Source: Caldilineaceae bacterium
GTDB taxonomy: Bacteria > Chloroflexota > Anaerolineae > Caldilineales > Caldilineaceae
Length of the DNA stretch: 64,000 nt
Direction: 5' to 3'
Assembly (NCBI GenBank): GCA_020846635.1
Contig: JADLDO010000036.1
Location: 217,048 to 281,047, forward strand
Of the stretch, positions 16,398 to 25,595 are shown one piece after another (the first letter of the stretch is position 1; every line of letters starts with the position of its first letter). Made by a program: the position numbers and the translations under genes. The notes beneath the pieces are model-generated. The model saw only the letters and a program-made list of their open reading frames with translations. It was not told the DNA's origin and ran no database searches.

Positions 16398-17675
16398 CTA
16401 CGCTGCGTTTTTCAAATAGGCAACCGTCTGCGGCCCTTCCGGCAAGACGCAGATGCGCGCATCGCTTCCTGCCGCCTCCTGCAACTGCTGCACCGTCTTA
16501 GTAATGTCCCGGCAAGGCTCAAAAAGTGCATCGCGAATCTGGCCGTCACTCAATCCATCGCTGTAGACATAGACATCAGCAAAAAGCTGGATCATCGCCT
16601 GCACCTGCACCTGCCATTGGTCTTGCGCGCCAAAGTCCGGTTGCGCCAGCAGATCGAGCACCCCTTGTGGCGATCCGCCACGCCGCAGCAGTTCGGCATA
16701 GCGACCGTGGTTGGGCAAGCCATCCTCACAAGCCCCAGCCATCAGGATCGCCCCACCCTCACGCACAATCTGGCGCGCCGCGCTCATGCCCTTTACACAT
16801 TGATATAGATTCTGATCCAGTGGATAGCCGCTGTTGGTCGTCAAAACCAGATCATAGGGTGCATCCACCCCAACCATCGCCTGATCGCGCACAAAGCGAC
16901 AGCCCTCAGCATGCGCCGCCAGCATGTCACCTGCAAAAACGCCGGTAATTTGCTTGTGTGCATTCAACGTGACGTTGAGCAGGAATGTCGGCTCAGTCAG
17001 CAGCGCAACTTCGCGCATCTCCTCCCAGATGGGATTCCCCTCGGTAATTCCCCACGCCGCGCGCTCATGCGCAATCATGGCGCGCCCGTGGTTGGTCATG
17101 ACGCTCTCTGCCCCAGCCAATGCCGGCAGCACACCCTTTGGCCCACCGCTGTAGCCGGCAAAGAAGTGCGGCTCAATAAACCCGGTGAGAATACGCACAT
17201 CGGCATCCAGATAATGGCGGTTGATGCGCACAGGATGGCCCAATGTTGTGTTGCCCAGCGGGACCAAAATGTCATCGTCAAATGCATCATGTTGCAGGCA
17301 GCGATATTCATCGACAATGCAATCGCCCAACATCTTGCGTAGTTCGGCCTCCGTCTGCGGGCGGTGCGTCCCCAACGCATTCATCAGGGTGATATTCTTG
17401 CGGGCAACGCCCGCCGCCTCCAACTCTGCCAGGAGGACCGGCAGAATACGGTCATTGGGCGTTGCCCGCGTGATATCGCTATGCACAATCACCACCTTGT
17501 CACTGGCGCGCACCTTCTCGACCAGTGGCGCGCTGCCGATGGGCTGGCGCAGTGCTTGTTGCAAGGCCAAACCCTCATCGGCAACACCCGGCACAAAGCG
17601 CGAAGTTACAACATCGCACCCTTCAGGCAGATTCACATGCAGACCATTGCGCCCATACGCCAATTGCACATCCAT
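16398..17675 (-). CDS. LarA-like (DUF2088) nickel-dependent racemase family protein
   Basis: A 425-residue protein of the lactate racemase LarA family. Residues that hold the nickel-pincer cofactor and catalyse proton shuttling in LarA have visible counterparts: HSDITRATP (about 64-72), ALGTHRP (about 101-107), EPHFFAGYSGGPKG (about 168-181, with the key His and Lys) and TNHGRAM. The family racemises or epimerises alpha-hydroxy acids. Linked to a lactonase, a dehydrogenase and a split transketolase, this one probably works on a sugar acid rather than lactate. The genes for making the nickel-pincer cofactor (LarB, LarC, LarE) are not in the window and must be elsewhere if it is active. Confidence 0.85.
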   Translation of the reverse strand: MDVQLAYGRNGLHVNLPEGCDVVTSRFVPGVADEGLALQQALRQPIGSAPLVEKVRASDKVVIVHSDITRATPNDRILPVLLAELEAAGVARKNITLMNALGTHRPQTEAELRKMLGDCIVDEYRCLQHDAFDDDILVPLGNTTLGHPVRINRHYLDADVRILTGFIEPHFFAGYSGGPKGVLPALAGAESVMTNHGRAMIAHERAAWGITEGNPIWEEMREVALLTEPTFLLNVTLNAHKQITGVFAGDMLAAHAEGCRFVRDQAMVGVDAPYDLVLTTNSGYPLDQNLYQCVKGMSAARQIVREGGAILMAGACEDGLPNHGRYAELLRRGGSPQGVLDLLAQPDFGAQDQWQVQVQAMIQLFADVYVYSDGLSDGQIRDALFEPCRDITKTVQQLQEAAGSDARICVLPEGPQTVAYLKNAA

Positions 17676-17719
17676 TGAGCCATCTCTCGATTCTAGTCCA
17701 AATTGCAGCGTGCCAATCC

Positions 17720-18577
17720 CTACCGGATACGCGACGGATATTCCGGCAAACCCTGAACACCCAACCGCAGCCGGAAGAGCGCACCTGCCGCCGCACCGTT
17801 CTCTTCCTTGTTGTTGCCACCAGCAGTCGTCACATACATATCCGTATAGTCCGGCCCGCCAAAGATCACACTCGAAACTTTCTTCGCCGGAAACTTGATG
17901 CGTTGCAGTTCATGCCCATCCGGCGCATATTGCGTAAGCCGGTAGCCATCCCAGCGCGCCGACCAGACATTGCCCTGGGCATCCACCGTCATGCCATCGG
18001 GCATACCATCCTCGTTGCTCGAATTCACAAAAACACGTTGGTTGGTAATATCCCCAGTGGCTTGATCATAGTCAAAGAGATAAATCTCCCTGGCTGTCGT
18101 ATCGGTGTAATAGAGCTGCTTGCGATCCAGCGTCAGGCCCATGCCATTCGAACAGCCAATCCCCTCCAAAAGCAGCGTCAAGGTACGGTCAGGATCAAGC
18201 CGGTAGAGCCTGCCCTTGCGCTGGGGTGTCGGCATCGTACCGCAATAGACCCGCCCTTCCGGGTCGGCAAAGACATCGTTAAAGCGTGATTCCCGCTCGT
18301 CAGGAATCTCCTCAATGATCGTCTCCAACTTACCATCGCGCAAAATCTTCACTGCGCCCCGCTCCATAAAGAGAAGAATCGCGCCATCATCCTGAAAGGT
18401 GAAGCCTCCAATCGCCCGGTCGGCCTCAAAGACCTGCTCATGTTTTCCACTGGCGGGATCGTAACGAAATAGTCGTCCCGGCGGAATATCTACCCAATAG
18501 ACCTTCTGTTCCTGCGGATGCCACAGCGGGCCTTCGCCCGTTACACACTGGTAATCAGCAATCAGTTCAGGTTCCAT
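17720..18577 (-). CDS. SMP-30/gluconolactonase family protein
   Basis: A 285-residue six-bladed beta-propeller lactonase that opens sugar lactones to acids using one divalent metal ion. Expected metal and substrate ligands are present: Glu in GEGPLWHP (about 14-21), Asn in SRFNDVFADP, Asn in GCSNGMGLTLD and Asp in GMPDGMTVDAQGN. There is no signal peptide, so it acts in the cytosol. The ATG at 18577 has GAGG eight bases upstream; the TTG at 18583 does not. It is probably the first gene of the minus-strand operon (lactonase, LarA-like, transketolase pair, cupin, Gfo/Idh) and would act directly after the Gfo/Idh dehydrogenase. Confidence 0.9.
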   Translation of the reverse strand: MEPELIADYQCVTGEGPLWHPQEQKVYWVDIPPGRLFRYDPASGKHEQVFEADRAIGGFTFQDDGAILLFMERGAVKILRDGKLETIIEEIPDERESRFNDVFADPEGRVYCGTMPTPQRKGRLYRLDPDRTLTLLLEGIGCSNGMGLTLDRKQLYYTDTTAREIYLFDYDQATGDITNQRVFVNSSNEDGMPDGMTVDAQGNVWSARWDGYRLTQYAPDGHELQRIKFPAKKVSSVIFGGPDYTDMYVTTAGGNNKEENGAAAGALFRLRLGVQGLPEYPSRIR

Positions 18578-18810
18578 CTGCAATACCTCGAATCGTTTTT
18601 ATGGGCGAATGGTAGAAAAATCTAAGAGTTCAAATAATAACGCTGCAACTGTCAGGAAAACCAATGATCATCGGAATCCCCTGAACGGGTATCAAGTCAT
18701 TTTTAGGAGCGAGTATGGTTGTTCACTCTACTTGTATCGGTCTACTTTGTCAATCAGCCATGCAGATTAGCAAGGCCACGGGCAGGAATCTGTCTATTGG
18801 CCCGACTGTT

Positions 18811-18847
18811 CCTGTCACAAACATGACAGGACCGCGTTCAAGAACGC
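18811..18847. promoter_or_regulatory. Two adjacent inverted repeats, possible operator
   Basis: CCTGTCA (18811-18817) faces TGACAGG (18824-18830) across six bases. Three bases later comes GCGTTCAAGAACGC (18834-18847), a perfect 14-bp palindrome. Neither is followed by a T-run, so a protein-binding site is more likely than a terminator. Confidence 0.45.
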
Positions 18848-18873
18848 ATCGCCCCAGGAATAAAGTCAACACT

Positions 18874-18907
18874 TTGACAGTTAAAATCAGAAATTCTGTG
18901 CTAAAAT
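18874..18907 (+). promoter_or_regulatory. Candidate extended -10 promoter
   Basis: TGCTAAAAT at 18899-18907 is an extended -10 (TGN before TAAAAT). A perfect TTGACA at 18874-18879 lies 22 bases upstream of the -10, too far for a normal -35, so the promoter would rest on the extended -10. It could serve the gene at 19316 with a leader of about 400 bases. Confidence 0.3.
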
Positions 18908-19315
18908 GACAGATGCTTCACTAAATCTAACCTTTCACCGATGAAGTTAGACAGCACCGACAGAAAGTCGAATAGTGATGATCTCCCGAATAGCTACACG
19001 AGCAACTTTGTCCTCTAGCGTGTCTGCGCGCCTGCACCCCACGCACCCCCAAAACCTACCATCCATCCACGCGGTATCTCCAGTTCGCCATAACAAATAC
19101 CAACCTTCCACAACGAACACGGCATAGGAACTTCCCTTCATCAGGGAGTCTGCAGTTTCCGTTGGCGTTTGGTCATCGCGCCCCCACTTTTTAAGGACTT
19201 GGTAATCATGTCCCAATGATGCTTTGCCCAGCCATTCTGGCTGCCATGCATTTGCGACGCAGTTGACATGAACCACAGGTCAAAGCTAGCCATCCTAAAC
19301 CACTAGGAGTAATAG

Positions 19316-22300
19316 ATGAAAACCTCTCCCGAATCTTGGCTCCGGCCACTCAGTTTCCTTTGCGTAGCGGCGATTGCAGTTGCGCTGCTTGGTTATCGAC
19401 CCATCTTTGCTGAAATCGTTCAATGCACAACCACCTGTTATGTGGATGCCGTCAACGGGAGCGAGCTCAATGGGGGCACTAGTGCCGACGACGCGAAGAA
19501 GACCATCCAGTCAGCGCTAAACCAGGTAGATACAGCGGGGAGTGTGTTCGTGTTACCTGGCACCTATACCCAGAATATCACGATCAATAAGACCCTCACG
19601 CTCAAGTCAACCGGCGGACGCGAGCAGACCACCATCGTCGGCACACCGAACGGCGCGCTCGGTACTGTCGTAGTCAACAATAATACCACCGGCGTGGTCA
19701 TTGATGGCTTCACCATAGAGGGAATCGACAACCCTGGTGCGGGCATCGAAAGCGCTGCCCTCTATTTCAAGGGTTCTCACAGCGGCGCACAGATCATCAA
19801 TAATGAGATCGTGGCGAACGGTGATCTGGGTCTTCTCACCGAATTCAACCTAGTGATCACTGGCTTTGTTATCGACAACAACATCTTCTCAGGCCAGACT
19901 TTCATCGGTACACCTGCCGGACAGGGTTTTAGCCAACAATTCACGCTCCCGAATGTCCCCCGCCAGCTTGTTGCTATCAACGGAAACAATGCCAGCGGCA
20001 TCGTCTTTACCAACAATCAGATCACGGGCATTGCAGGAGGACTCAACAACAGCAACCAGGAGCAGGGCAACTCCCTCGTCACCATCGATGGCGAAGGATC
20101 GACCATCACAGGCAACAGCTTTGCAGGCACGACAACCTACTCGGGCTATAGCCTGCGCGCTCGTAAAGCCAATACCACCATCTCCGGCAACACCTTTTCC
20201 AGCGCCGGAATGGGTAAGTCAACCGGTCATATTTTCACCCAGAATCATCCTGTTGACTTAGGGGAGATCGTAGCCGCCAACACCTTTGACCGTGGGGCCT
20301 ATATCGAGCAACCCAATGGCAGTATCTTCACCCTGATCAACCCGGCTATTGCAGCGGCTACGGCTGGGCAAACAATCATCGCGCTGCCCGGTCTCTATGA
20401 GGAGAACATCGTCCTCAACAAAGTGGTTTCCCTGCAAGGGGGCGGCAGCGGGCCGTCCAGCACCTGTGTCGCTGGCAACCCCGCCACGGACACGATCATC
20501 CGCGGTACCAGCGGCAACTTGATCGATCTCTCGGCCTCCGGTGCCAGCGGTACGCCCTTGCGGATCGAAGATATCCGGCTAGAAGTCCTGGGACACGGGC
20601 ATACCGGCCTTTATGTGAGCGCAAACTCTAGCCATGTTGTGCTCGACCACATGCGCTTCTTTGGGCCATATGGTGACTATTCGAAGCGCCAGTATGGCCT
20701 CCAAGTGCTAAACACCGCTTCAATCGAAAATTGGGTGATCGACAACTCATCCTTCAACTGTCTGCGAATGGGTATCCTCCTGGATCGGACCAATGCCGAA
20801 GGCATCGCTACCAACAACATTACCATCCAGAACAGCGAGTTCAATGACAACGGCGAAAAAGGCATCTATGCGGAGAAGCTCTCAAACGCGTCGATCCTTT
20901 CCAACGACTTCATCGGCAATGGCAAGAATTTACATGCAGCCGAACTAAGCTCGATAAACTCTGCTGCGCTTGATCTCAACCTCAAGTATGACGATTACAG
21001 CAATATCACCATCGAAGGCAACACCTTCACTAGTAATGGACTGGCCTCCAAAGAAGGCGCAGCGTTGCTGATCAAGGCGCGTGACGACGGCTCCTATGCG
21101 AGCAATCCCGCGACGCTCGACTCCGTTACTATCACCGGCAATACTTTCACAGGTAACGAGCGTGGCATCCGCCTGGGCGAGCCTGGACAAGTTAACGCAG
21201 GCCCAACCAATATAAGCATCACAAACAACGAAGTCCTCAGCAATGCCCCGACCTATAGTGGTGGGACACCTGGCTCCAGCTATGGCGGAATTATCAACCT
21301 GACAGGTTCCCAGTCCATTGTCGTCAACCACAATAATATTTCCGGCAACAAGGATCGCGACGACTATTCCGTTGGCGTTGTCAACGTTGCCACTGTTCTT
21401 GTCGATGCGCGCTTCAACTGGTGGGGCAATGCGGATGGTCCCAGCGGCGAAGGGCCTGGTACAGGAGACTCCGTAAGCGTTAATGTCGCCTTCTGTCCCT
21501 GGCTTGATAACACCTTTACCACAGGGCAACAAACTGTTGGCGCGGGTGGCAAGGTTACGACCTCTGCCGATGGTAACAGCACGCTCTACTGCACCATCCA
21601 GGCTGCCATCGATGCTTCCTCGGATGGAGACACCGTGAGCGTCTATCCCGGCGAGTACAACGAGGTCGCTAGCAATCGCACCGTCAGCCATCTCGGTGCG
21701 ACCTATCAGTTCGGTCTCTATATTGACCAAGACAACCTTACAATTCAAGGGGTTGATGCGAACGGGATTGCAATTGTCGACCCCCATCTGACCCTCGCCA
21801 AAGTCAAGACCAACGCCACAAACAACTTTGGCTACAGCGGCATCTGGGTGCAGGGTGATCATGTTACTATCGCCGGTATCGCCATCCAAGAAAACATGCC
21901 CAGCAATGCCAAGACTATCGAGGTGATCGGCAATTACTTCACCCTCAAAGATTCGCACATTGACGTGGCACGCGACCCAAATGGCGGCGTTGTCTATCTG
22001 AACGACGAGCGATATGCCGGGGGCGTCTCGTATATCGACAGCTTCACCATCGTCAATAACTTCTTCGACCACGGCAGTTCAGTTTCGATCAACAACGGGG
22101 TGGGTGTAACAGGCGACCTTGCCAACCGTCTCATTCAGGACAATGTCTTCTTAATCGAGAACTCGGCTGGGCCAGTCGTCAGCTTCACAGGGACGATACC
22201 TGGAATTGGCTGGCTTTTGCATCCGGTGGGTGGTGCAATCATCACAGGCAACGCCTTCTCTGGCGGCGGAAACTACATCCGCGCCCGCGGTGACTACGAT

Positions 22301-25300
22301 AACAGCGAATTCGACTGGACAGGCATCTGGGAGAGCAACACCTTCGACCGCGCTGTCGTGACATTGGAGGGCGACTATGCAACTCCATTCGCTGTACGCA
22401 GCTACAGCTATACGTCCGGTGCCACTACCTACCCAAATGTAAGACTGCTCGGAGCCCTGATCCAGCCGCAAATCAGCGACATCGCCGCGGCGGGAGATAC
22501 AGTCCTCGTCGCTCCAGGCACCTACAACGAAAGCCCGAACATCAACAAGTCGCTCACCTTGCGCTCCTCCGGCGGTCGCGACGTTACCAATATCGTGCTG
22601 CAAACGGGGCCGACCTATGTCGGAGCGTTGACCATTGGCGGGGCAGAAGTCACGATTGATGGCTTCACCCTCATCGGGAGGGATGCGATTGGGACAGGGC
22701 TTGCCAGCACAAACATCCTTGTAGGTTTGACCGCAGACAACGTCACAATCCAGAACAACCGCCTAAAGGTTGGGCAGGTCGGCACAGGGTCGAATGGCGA
22801 CGACGGTTTGGGCATACTGACCTCTTACGCAACTGCGTCTGATGTCGAAACATTGCTGGTTGCCAACAATGTCTTTGAACCATTGAATGCCTCAGGCAGA
22901 CGCGCCTTCTTCATCAATCCTGGTGTGAATCAATTCACCTTTACCGGGAATTCAATCACAGGAAACTTCGCTGCCGCATCCTACACCCAGGCCCAAAATG
23001 GCCTGGTCGAGAATAACTCTGTGACAGGCGAAGGCGCGCCAGGCAGCCGTTCGGGTGGGCTAGGCGTTTGGGGCTACCCTGACCCAACCATCTATGGACA
23101 CACGACCTTCCGCGGCAATACCATCTCAGGCACAGCAACCGGCATCAACATCGTTGAGACTGAAAGCGTGCTCGTCGAGAAGAATGTGCTGACTGGTAAT
23201 GATCATGGTGTAAAGATCGCGCCGGATTCCCTGCCTTTCGACATCGCCACGATCCACATCAACCGCAATGATCTGTCAGGCAACAGCGCAACGGGGCTTA
23301 GCAATGGCGATACACGCCTTATCGATAGCACCTGCAACTGGTGGGGCAACATCACTGGGCCGGCCCACGCGAGCAATTCCAGCGGCACAGGTTCAGTTAC
23401 CAGCGATGCCACAGCCTTCAGCCCCTGGCTCACCACGAATGATCTCGATGGCACCTGTGAACTCGGCTCCATCGCGGTGACGGTTGCTGTTGTGGGCAGT
23501 GCTTCCTACGGGCCCACACAATGGGACTTCACAGGCGATCTCGACGCCTTCAACATCGCCACGGCAGGCAGCACACAATCCTTCCCAGGTCTGCAACCGG
23601 GCAGCTATACCATCAACCAGGCCGTTGATGCGGATTATGATGTCACCGTCGATTGCGGCAGCGGCGCACAGGCAGCCTCGTCCGGCACAATCAACCTGGC
23701 AATGGGTCAGCACGCATCGTGTACCTTCACGAATACGCTGAAGCCCGCCACACTCACCGTCACGACTCTCGTCATCAACGATCACGGTGGCAGCAAAGTA
23801 ATCGCAGACTTCCCGCTCTTCGTCAACGGTTCCCCCGTAACCAGTGGCGTGGCTGCTACCTTTGCACCCGGAACCTACACAGTTTCCGAAAGCGGTTTGA
23901 GCGGCTACAGCGCCACCGTAGGCGGTGACTGTGCAGCCAATGGCGTGATCACACTCGAGCCAGGGGCAGTCAAGAGTTGTACGATTACGAATGACGATCT
24001 GGTCCAGGGTACTGTCAGCGTCACCAAACTCGTCGTGGGCAGCAGTGTCTTCGCCCCTGCCAATGGCTGGCAGTTCAACCTCGGCGATATCTCCATCACG
24101 TTGCCCGCGGCGGGTGGCACCCAACTGTTCACGAACGTAGCACCCGGAAGCTATACCCTGAGCGAAGTAGTCGATCCCGACTACACCACCACGGTCAACT
24201 GTGGAGCAGAAACCGCCGCAAGCAATAGTGCCAACATTACGGTTGTCCAGGGGCAGACGATCAACTGTACGTTCACCAACACGCTCAAGGATGCAACCTT
24301 GACTGTCACCAAGACGGTTGTTAATGACAACGGTGGCACAGCTACAGTGGCGGACTTCCCACTCTTCGTCAATGGCTCGCCCGTGACTAGTGGAGAGGCC
24401 AATACCTTTGCGCCTGGCACCTACACCGTGTCAGAGAGCAACCTGGGCAACTATGCGCCAACCTTCAGCGGCGATTGTGCAGCCAACGGCGTCATCACAC
24501 TCGCCCCAGGCGAGAACAAGAGTTGTACTATCACCAACAATGACATCGCCGCAAGCGAGAAGGTCGCAGCCATCGGCCTGGTCAAAACTGTGGGAGTTGT
24601 TAACGGCGTCTGTGCGACCGATACAGCCATCACGGTCTTACCCGGTGAGACTGTCTACTACTGTTACACCATCACCAACAACGGCAATGTCACGCTCACC
24701 CAGCATACACTTGTCGATAGTGAACTAGGCACGATCATCGATGGATTGTCTAGCAACCTGACTCCGGGCCAAACCGTGACAACAGTGGCGCTTGGCGTCG
24801 AAGCAAGCGGCCAGATCGACGCCGATACGACAAATACGGCAACCTGGACGGCTCTTGCAACCGATGAAGCACTCATCGCCACAGCGAGTGCAGTTGCAAC
24901 CGTCACTTTGGGTATCGAAGATTACCTTGTAACCGTTGAAGGAACCTACCTGCCACCGGCAGAGGGTGGCACAACGGGTGGCGAGATGATCTACGACATC
25001 AACGTTCTCAACACAGGGACCGCGATCCTAAAGAATCTGCAACTTGCCTTCGTGGTGCCCGCAGGCACAGCCTTCGCCGCTGGCGATGACAACTGGAGTT
25101 GTGCCGATGGCGCACCCGCCGGCTCCATCTGCACCATCACCATCGACCTGCTGGAGCCGGGCGAGGATGTTGACATTCAACTCAACCTTGACATCATTGC
25201 CGAGATCAATATCAACCAGTTGGTATTGGAACTCAGCGCCGTGACCGAAGGTACGCCGACCTCGCCAACATCCTCCAAGGATGTCGTCGTCGTTGGCCCC

Positions 25301-25357
25301 AACGCAGCAACCCGAGTCTTTATCTTCCTACCTGCATTGGATCGGGCAGAAGAATAA
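19316..25357 (+). CDS. Giant secreted parallel beta-helix protein with prealbumin-like repeats and DUF11-like C-terminus
   Basis: A 2013-residue exported protein. A signal peptide covers residues 1-32 (hydrophobic core LCVAAIAVALLGY). Two large right-handed beta-helix blocks follow, each ending in an NWWG motif (about residues 700 and 1342). Within them the opening phrase recurs, as IQSALNQV...GTYTQNITINKTLTL, IQAAIDASSDGDTVSVYPGEY and ISDIAAAGDTVLVAPGTYNES, with Asn-ladder strands such as ITNNEVLSN. Residues about 1385-1745 are prealbumin-like (SpaA/Cna-B-type) repeats with GTYTVSE and KSCTITNDD. Then comes a DUF11-like domain (YCYTITNNGNVTLTQHTLVD) and a second of the same sort. There is no LPXTG or C-terminal anchor. 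Likely roles are polysaccharide binding, adhesion or an extracellular fibre; no lyase residues can be assigned. Confidence 0.88.
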   Translation: MKTSPESWLRPLSFLCVAAIAVALLGYRPIFAEIVQCTTTCYVDAVNGSELNGGTSADDAKKTIQSALNQVDTAGSVFVLPGTYTQNITINKTLTLKSTGGREQTTIVGTPNGALGTVVVNNNTTGVVIDGFTIEGIDNPGAGIESAALYFKGSHSGAQIINNEIVANGDLGLLTEFNLVITGFVIDNNIFSGQTFIGTPAGQGFSQQFTLPNVPRQLVAINGNNASGIVFTNNQITGIAGGLNNSNQEQGNSLVTIDGEGSTITGNSFAGTTTYSGYSLRARKANTTISGNTFSSAGMGKSTGHIFTQNHPVDLGEIVAANTFDRGAYIEQPNGSIFTLINPAIAAATAGQTIIALPGLYEENIVLNKVVSLQGGGSGPSSTCVAGNPATDTIIRGTSGNLIDLSASGASGTPLRIEDIRLEVLGHGHTGLYVSANSSHVVLDHMRFFGPYGDYSKRQYGLQVLNTASIENWVIDNSSFNCLRMGILLDRTNAEGIATNNITIQNSEFNDNGEKGIYAEKLSNASILSNDFIGNGKNLHAAELSSINSAALDLNLKYDDYSNITIEGNTFTSNGLASKEGAALLIKARDDGSYASNPATLDSVTITGNTFTGNERGIRLGEPGQVNAGPTNISITNNEVLSNAPTYSGGTPGSSYGGIINLTGSQSIVVNHNNISGNKDRDDYSVGVVNVATVLVDARFNWWGNADGPSGEGPGTGDSVSVNVAFCPWLDNTFTTGQQTVGAGGKVTTSADGNSTLYCTIQAAIDASSDGDTVSVYPGEYNEVASNRTVSHLGATYQFGLYIDQDNLTIQGVDANGIAIVDPHLTLAKVKTNATNNFGYSGIWVQGDHVTIAGIAIQENMPSNAKTIEVIGNYFTLKDSHIDVARDPNGGVVYLNDERYAGGVSYIDSFTIVNNFFDHGSSVSINNGVGVTGDLANRLIQDNVFLIENSAGPVVSFTGTIPGIGWLLHPVGGAIITGNAFSGGGNYIRARGDYDNSEFDWTGIWESNTFDRAVVTLEGDYATPFAVRSYSYTSGATTYPNVRLLGALIQPQISDIAAAGDTVLVAPGTYNESPNINKSLTLRSSGGRDVTNIVLQTGPTYVGALTIGGAEVTIDGFTLIGRDAIGTGLASTNILVGLTADNVTIQNNRLKVGQVGTGSNGDDGLGILTSYATASDVETLLVANNVFEPLNASGRRAFFINPGVNQFTFTGNSITGNFAAASYTQAQNGLVENNSVTGEGAPGSRSGGLGVWGYPDPTIYGHTTFRGNTISGTATGINIVETESVLVEKNVLTGNDHGVKIAPDSLPFDIATIHINRNDLSGNSATGLSNGDTRLIDSTCNWWGNITGPAHASNSSGTGSVTSDATAFSPWLTTNDLDGTCELGSIAVTVAVVGSASYGPTQWDFTGDLDAFNIATAGSTQSFPGLQPGSYTINQAVDADYDVTVDCGSGAQAASSGTINLAMGQHASCTFTNTLKPATLTVTTLVINDHGGSKVIADFPLFVNGSPVTSGVAATFAPGTYTVSESGLSGYSATVGGDCAANGVITLEPGAVKSCTITNDDLVQGTVSVTKLVVGSSVFAPANGWQFNLGDISITLPAAGGTQLFTNVAPGSYTLSEVVDPDYTTTVNCGAETAASNSANITVVQGQTINCTFTNTLKDATLTVTKTVVNDNGGTATVADFPLFVNGSPVTSGEANTFAPGTYTVSESNLGNYAPTFSGDCAANGVITLAPGENKSCTITNNDIAASEKVAAIGLVKTVGVVNGVCATDTAITVLPGETVYYCYTITNNGNVTLTQHTLVDSELGTIIDGLSSNLTPGQTVTTVALGVEASGQIDADTTNTATWTALATDEALIATASAVATVTLGIEDYLVTVEGTYLPPAEGGTTGGEMIYDINVLNTGTAILKNLQLAFVVPAGTAFAAGDDNWSCADGAPAGSICTITIDLLEPGEDVDIQLNLDIIAEININQLVLELSAVTEGTPTSPTSSKDVVVVGPNAATRVFIFLPALDRAEE

Positions 25358-25402
25358 GAGCGCATCCAACTTGCGCCGAACCTCTAGACTTGTTTGCTAG
25401 AC

Positions 25403-25445
25403 CTCCTGCCACACCCCTTACCCCGAGGTGTGGCAGGAGTTTTTA
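25403..25445 (+). terminator. Rho-independent terminator after the beta-helix gene
   Basis: CTCCTGCCACACC (25403-25415) pairs perfectly with GGTGTGGCAGGAG (25427-25439) across an 11-base loop and runs into TTTTT from 25440. It lies 46 bases past the stop codon. Confidence 0.9.
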
Positions 25446-25512
25446 TTGCGCCTGAGCATCTAGCTACCGCAATCTCTGGCCCCCTATCCCGACCGTTCAC
25501 ACCCCGCCAAGC

Positions 25513-25540
25513 TTGCTTCTCTCCACGCGCCTTGTATAAT
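25513..25540 (+). promoter_or_regulatory. Candidate sigma-70 promoter of the large catabolic operon
   Basis: TTGCTT at 25513-25518 and a perfect TATAAT at 25535-25540 are 16 bases apart, about 55 bases before the ATG at 25596 and downstream of the terminator that closes the previous gene. Confidence 0.6.
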
Positions 25541-25595
25541 AACCGGGCAGCATTTGTCCGCTGCGTCCATTCCCACGCCTAGAAAGCCCAGGACC

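Larger units (their letters stand above)
18584..19315. other. 732-bp intergenic region between divergent genes
   Basis: No confident gene. It separates the minus-strand lactonase operon from the giant secreted protein. It holds two adjacent dyads (18811-18847), a candidate promoter near 18874-18907 and an AGGAG ribosome site at 19306-19310 for the gene at 19316. A minus-strand reading frame of 109 codons (18947-19276) has protein-like composition, with many Trp and Gly, but no ribosome site or recognised motif. It could be an unrecognised small gene. Confidence 0.6.

Noticed and set aside
20945..22072. 375-codon minus-strand open frame inside the beta-helix gene
   Set aside because: It is antisense to the strongly supported secreted protein, has no ribosome site, and its composition mirrors the Asn/Thr/Gly-rich sense strand.
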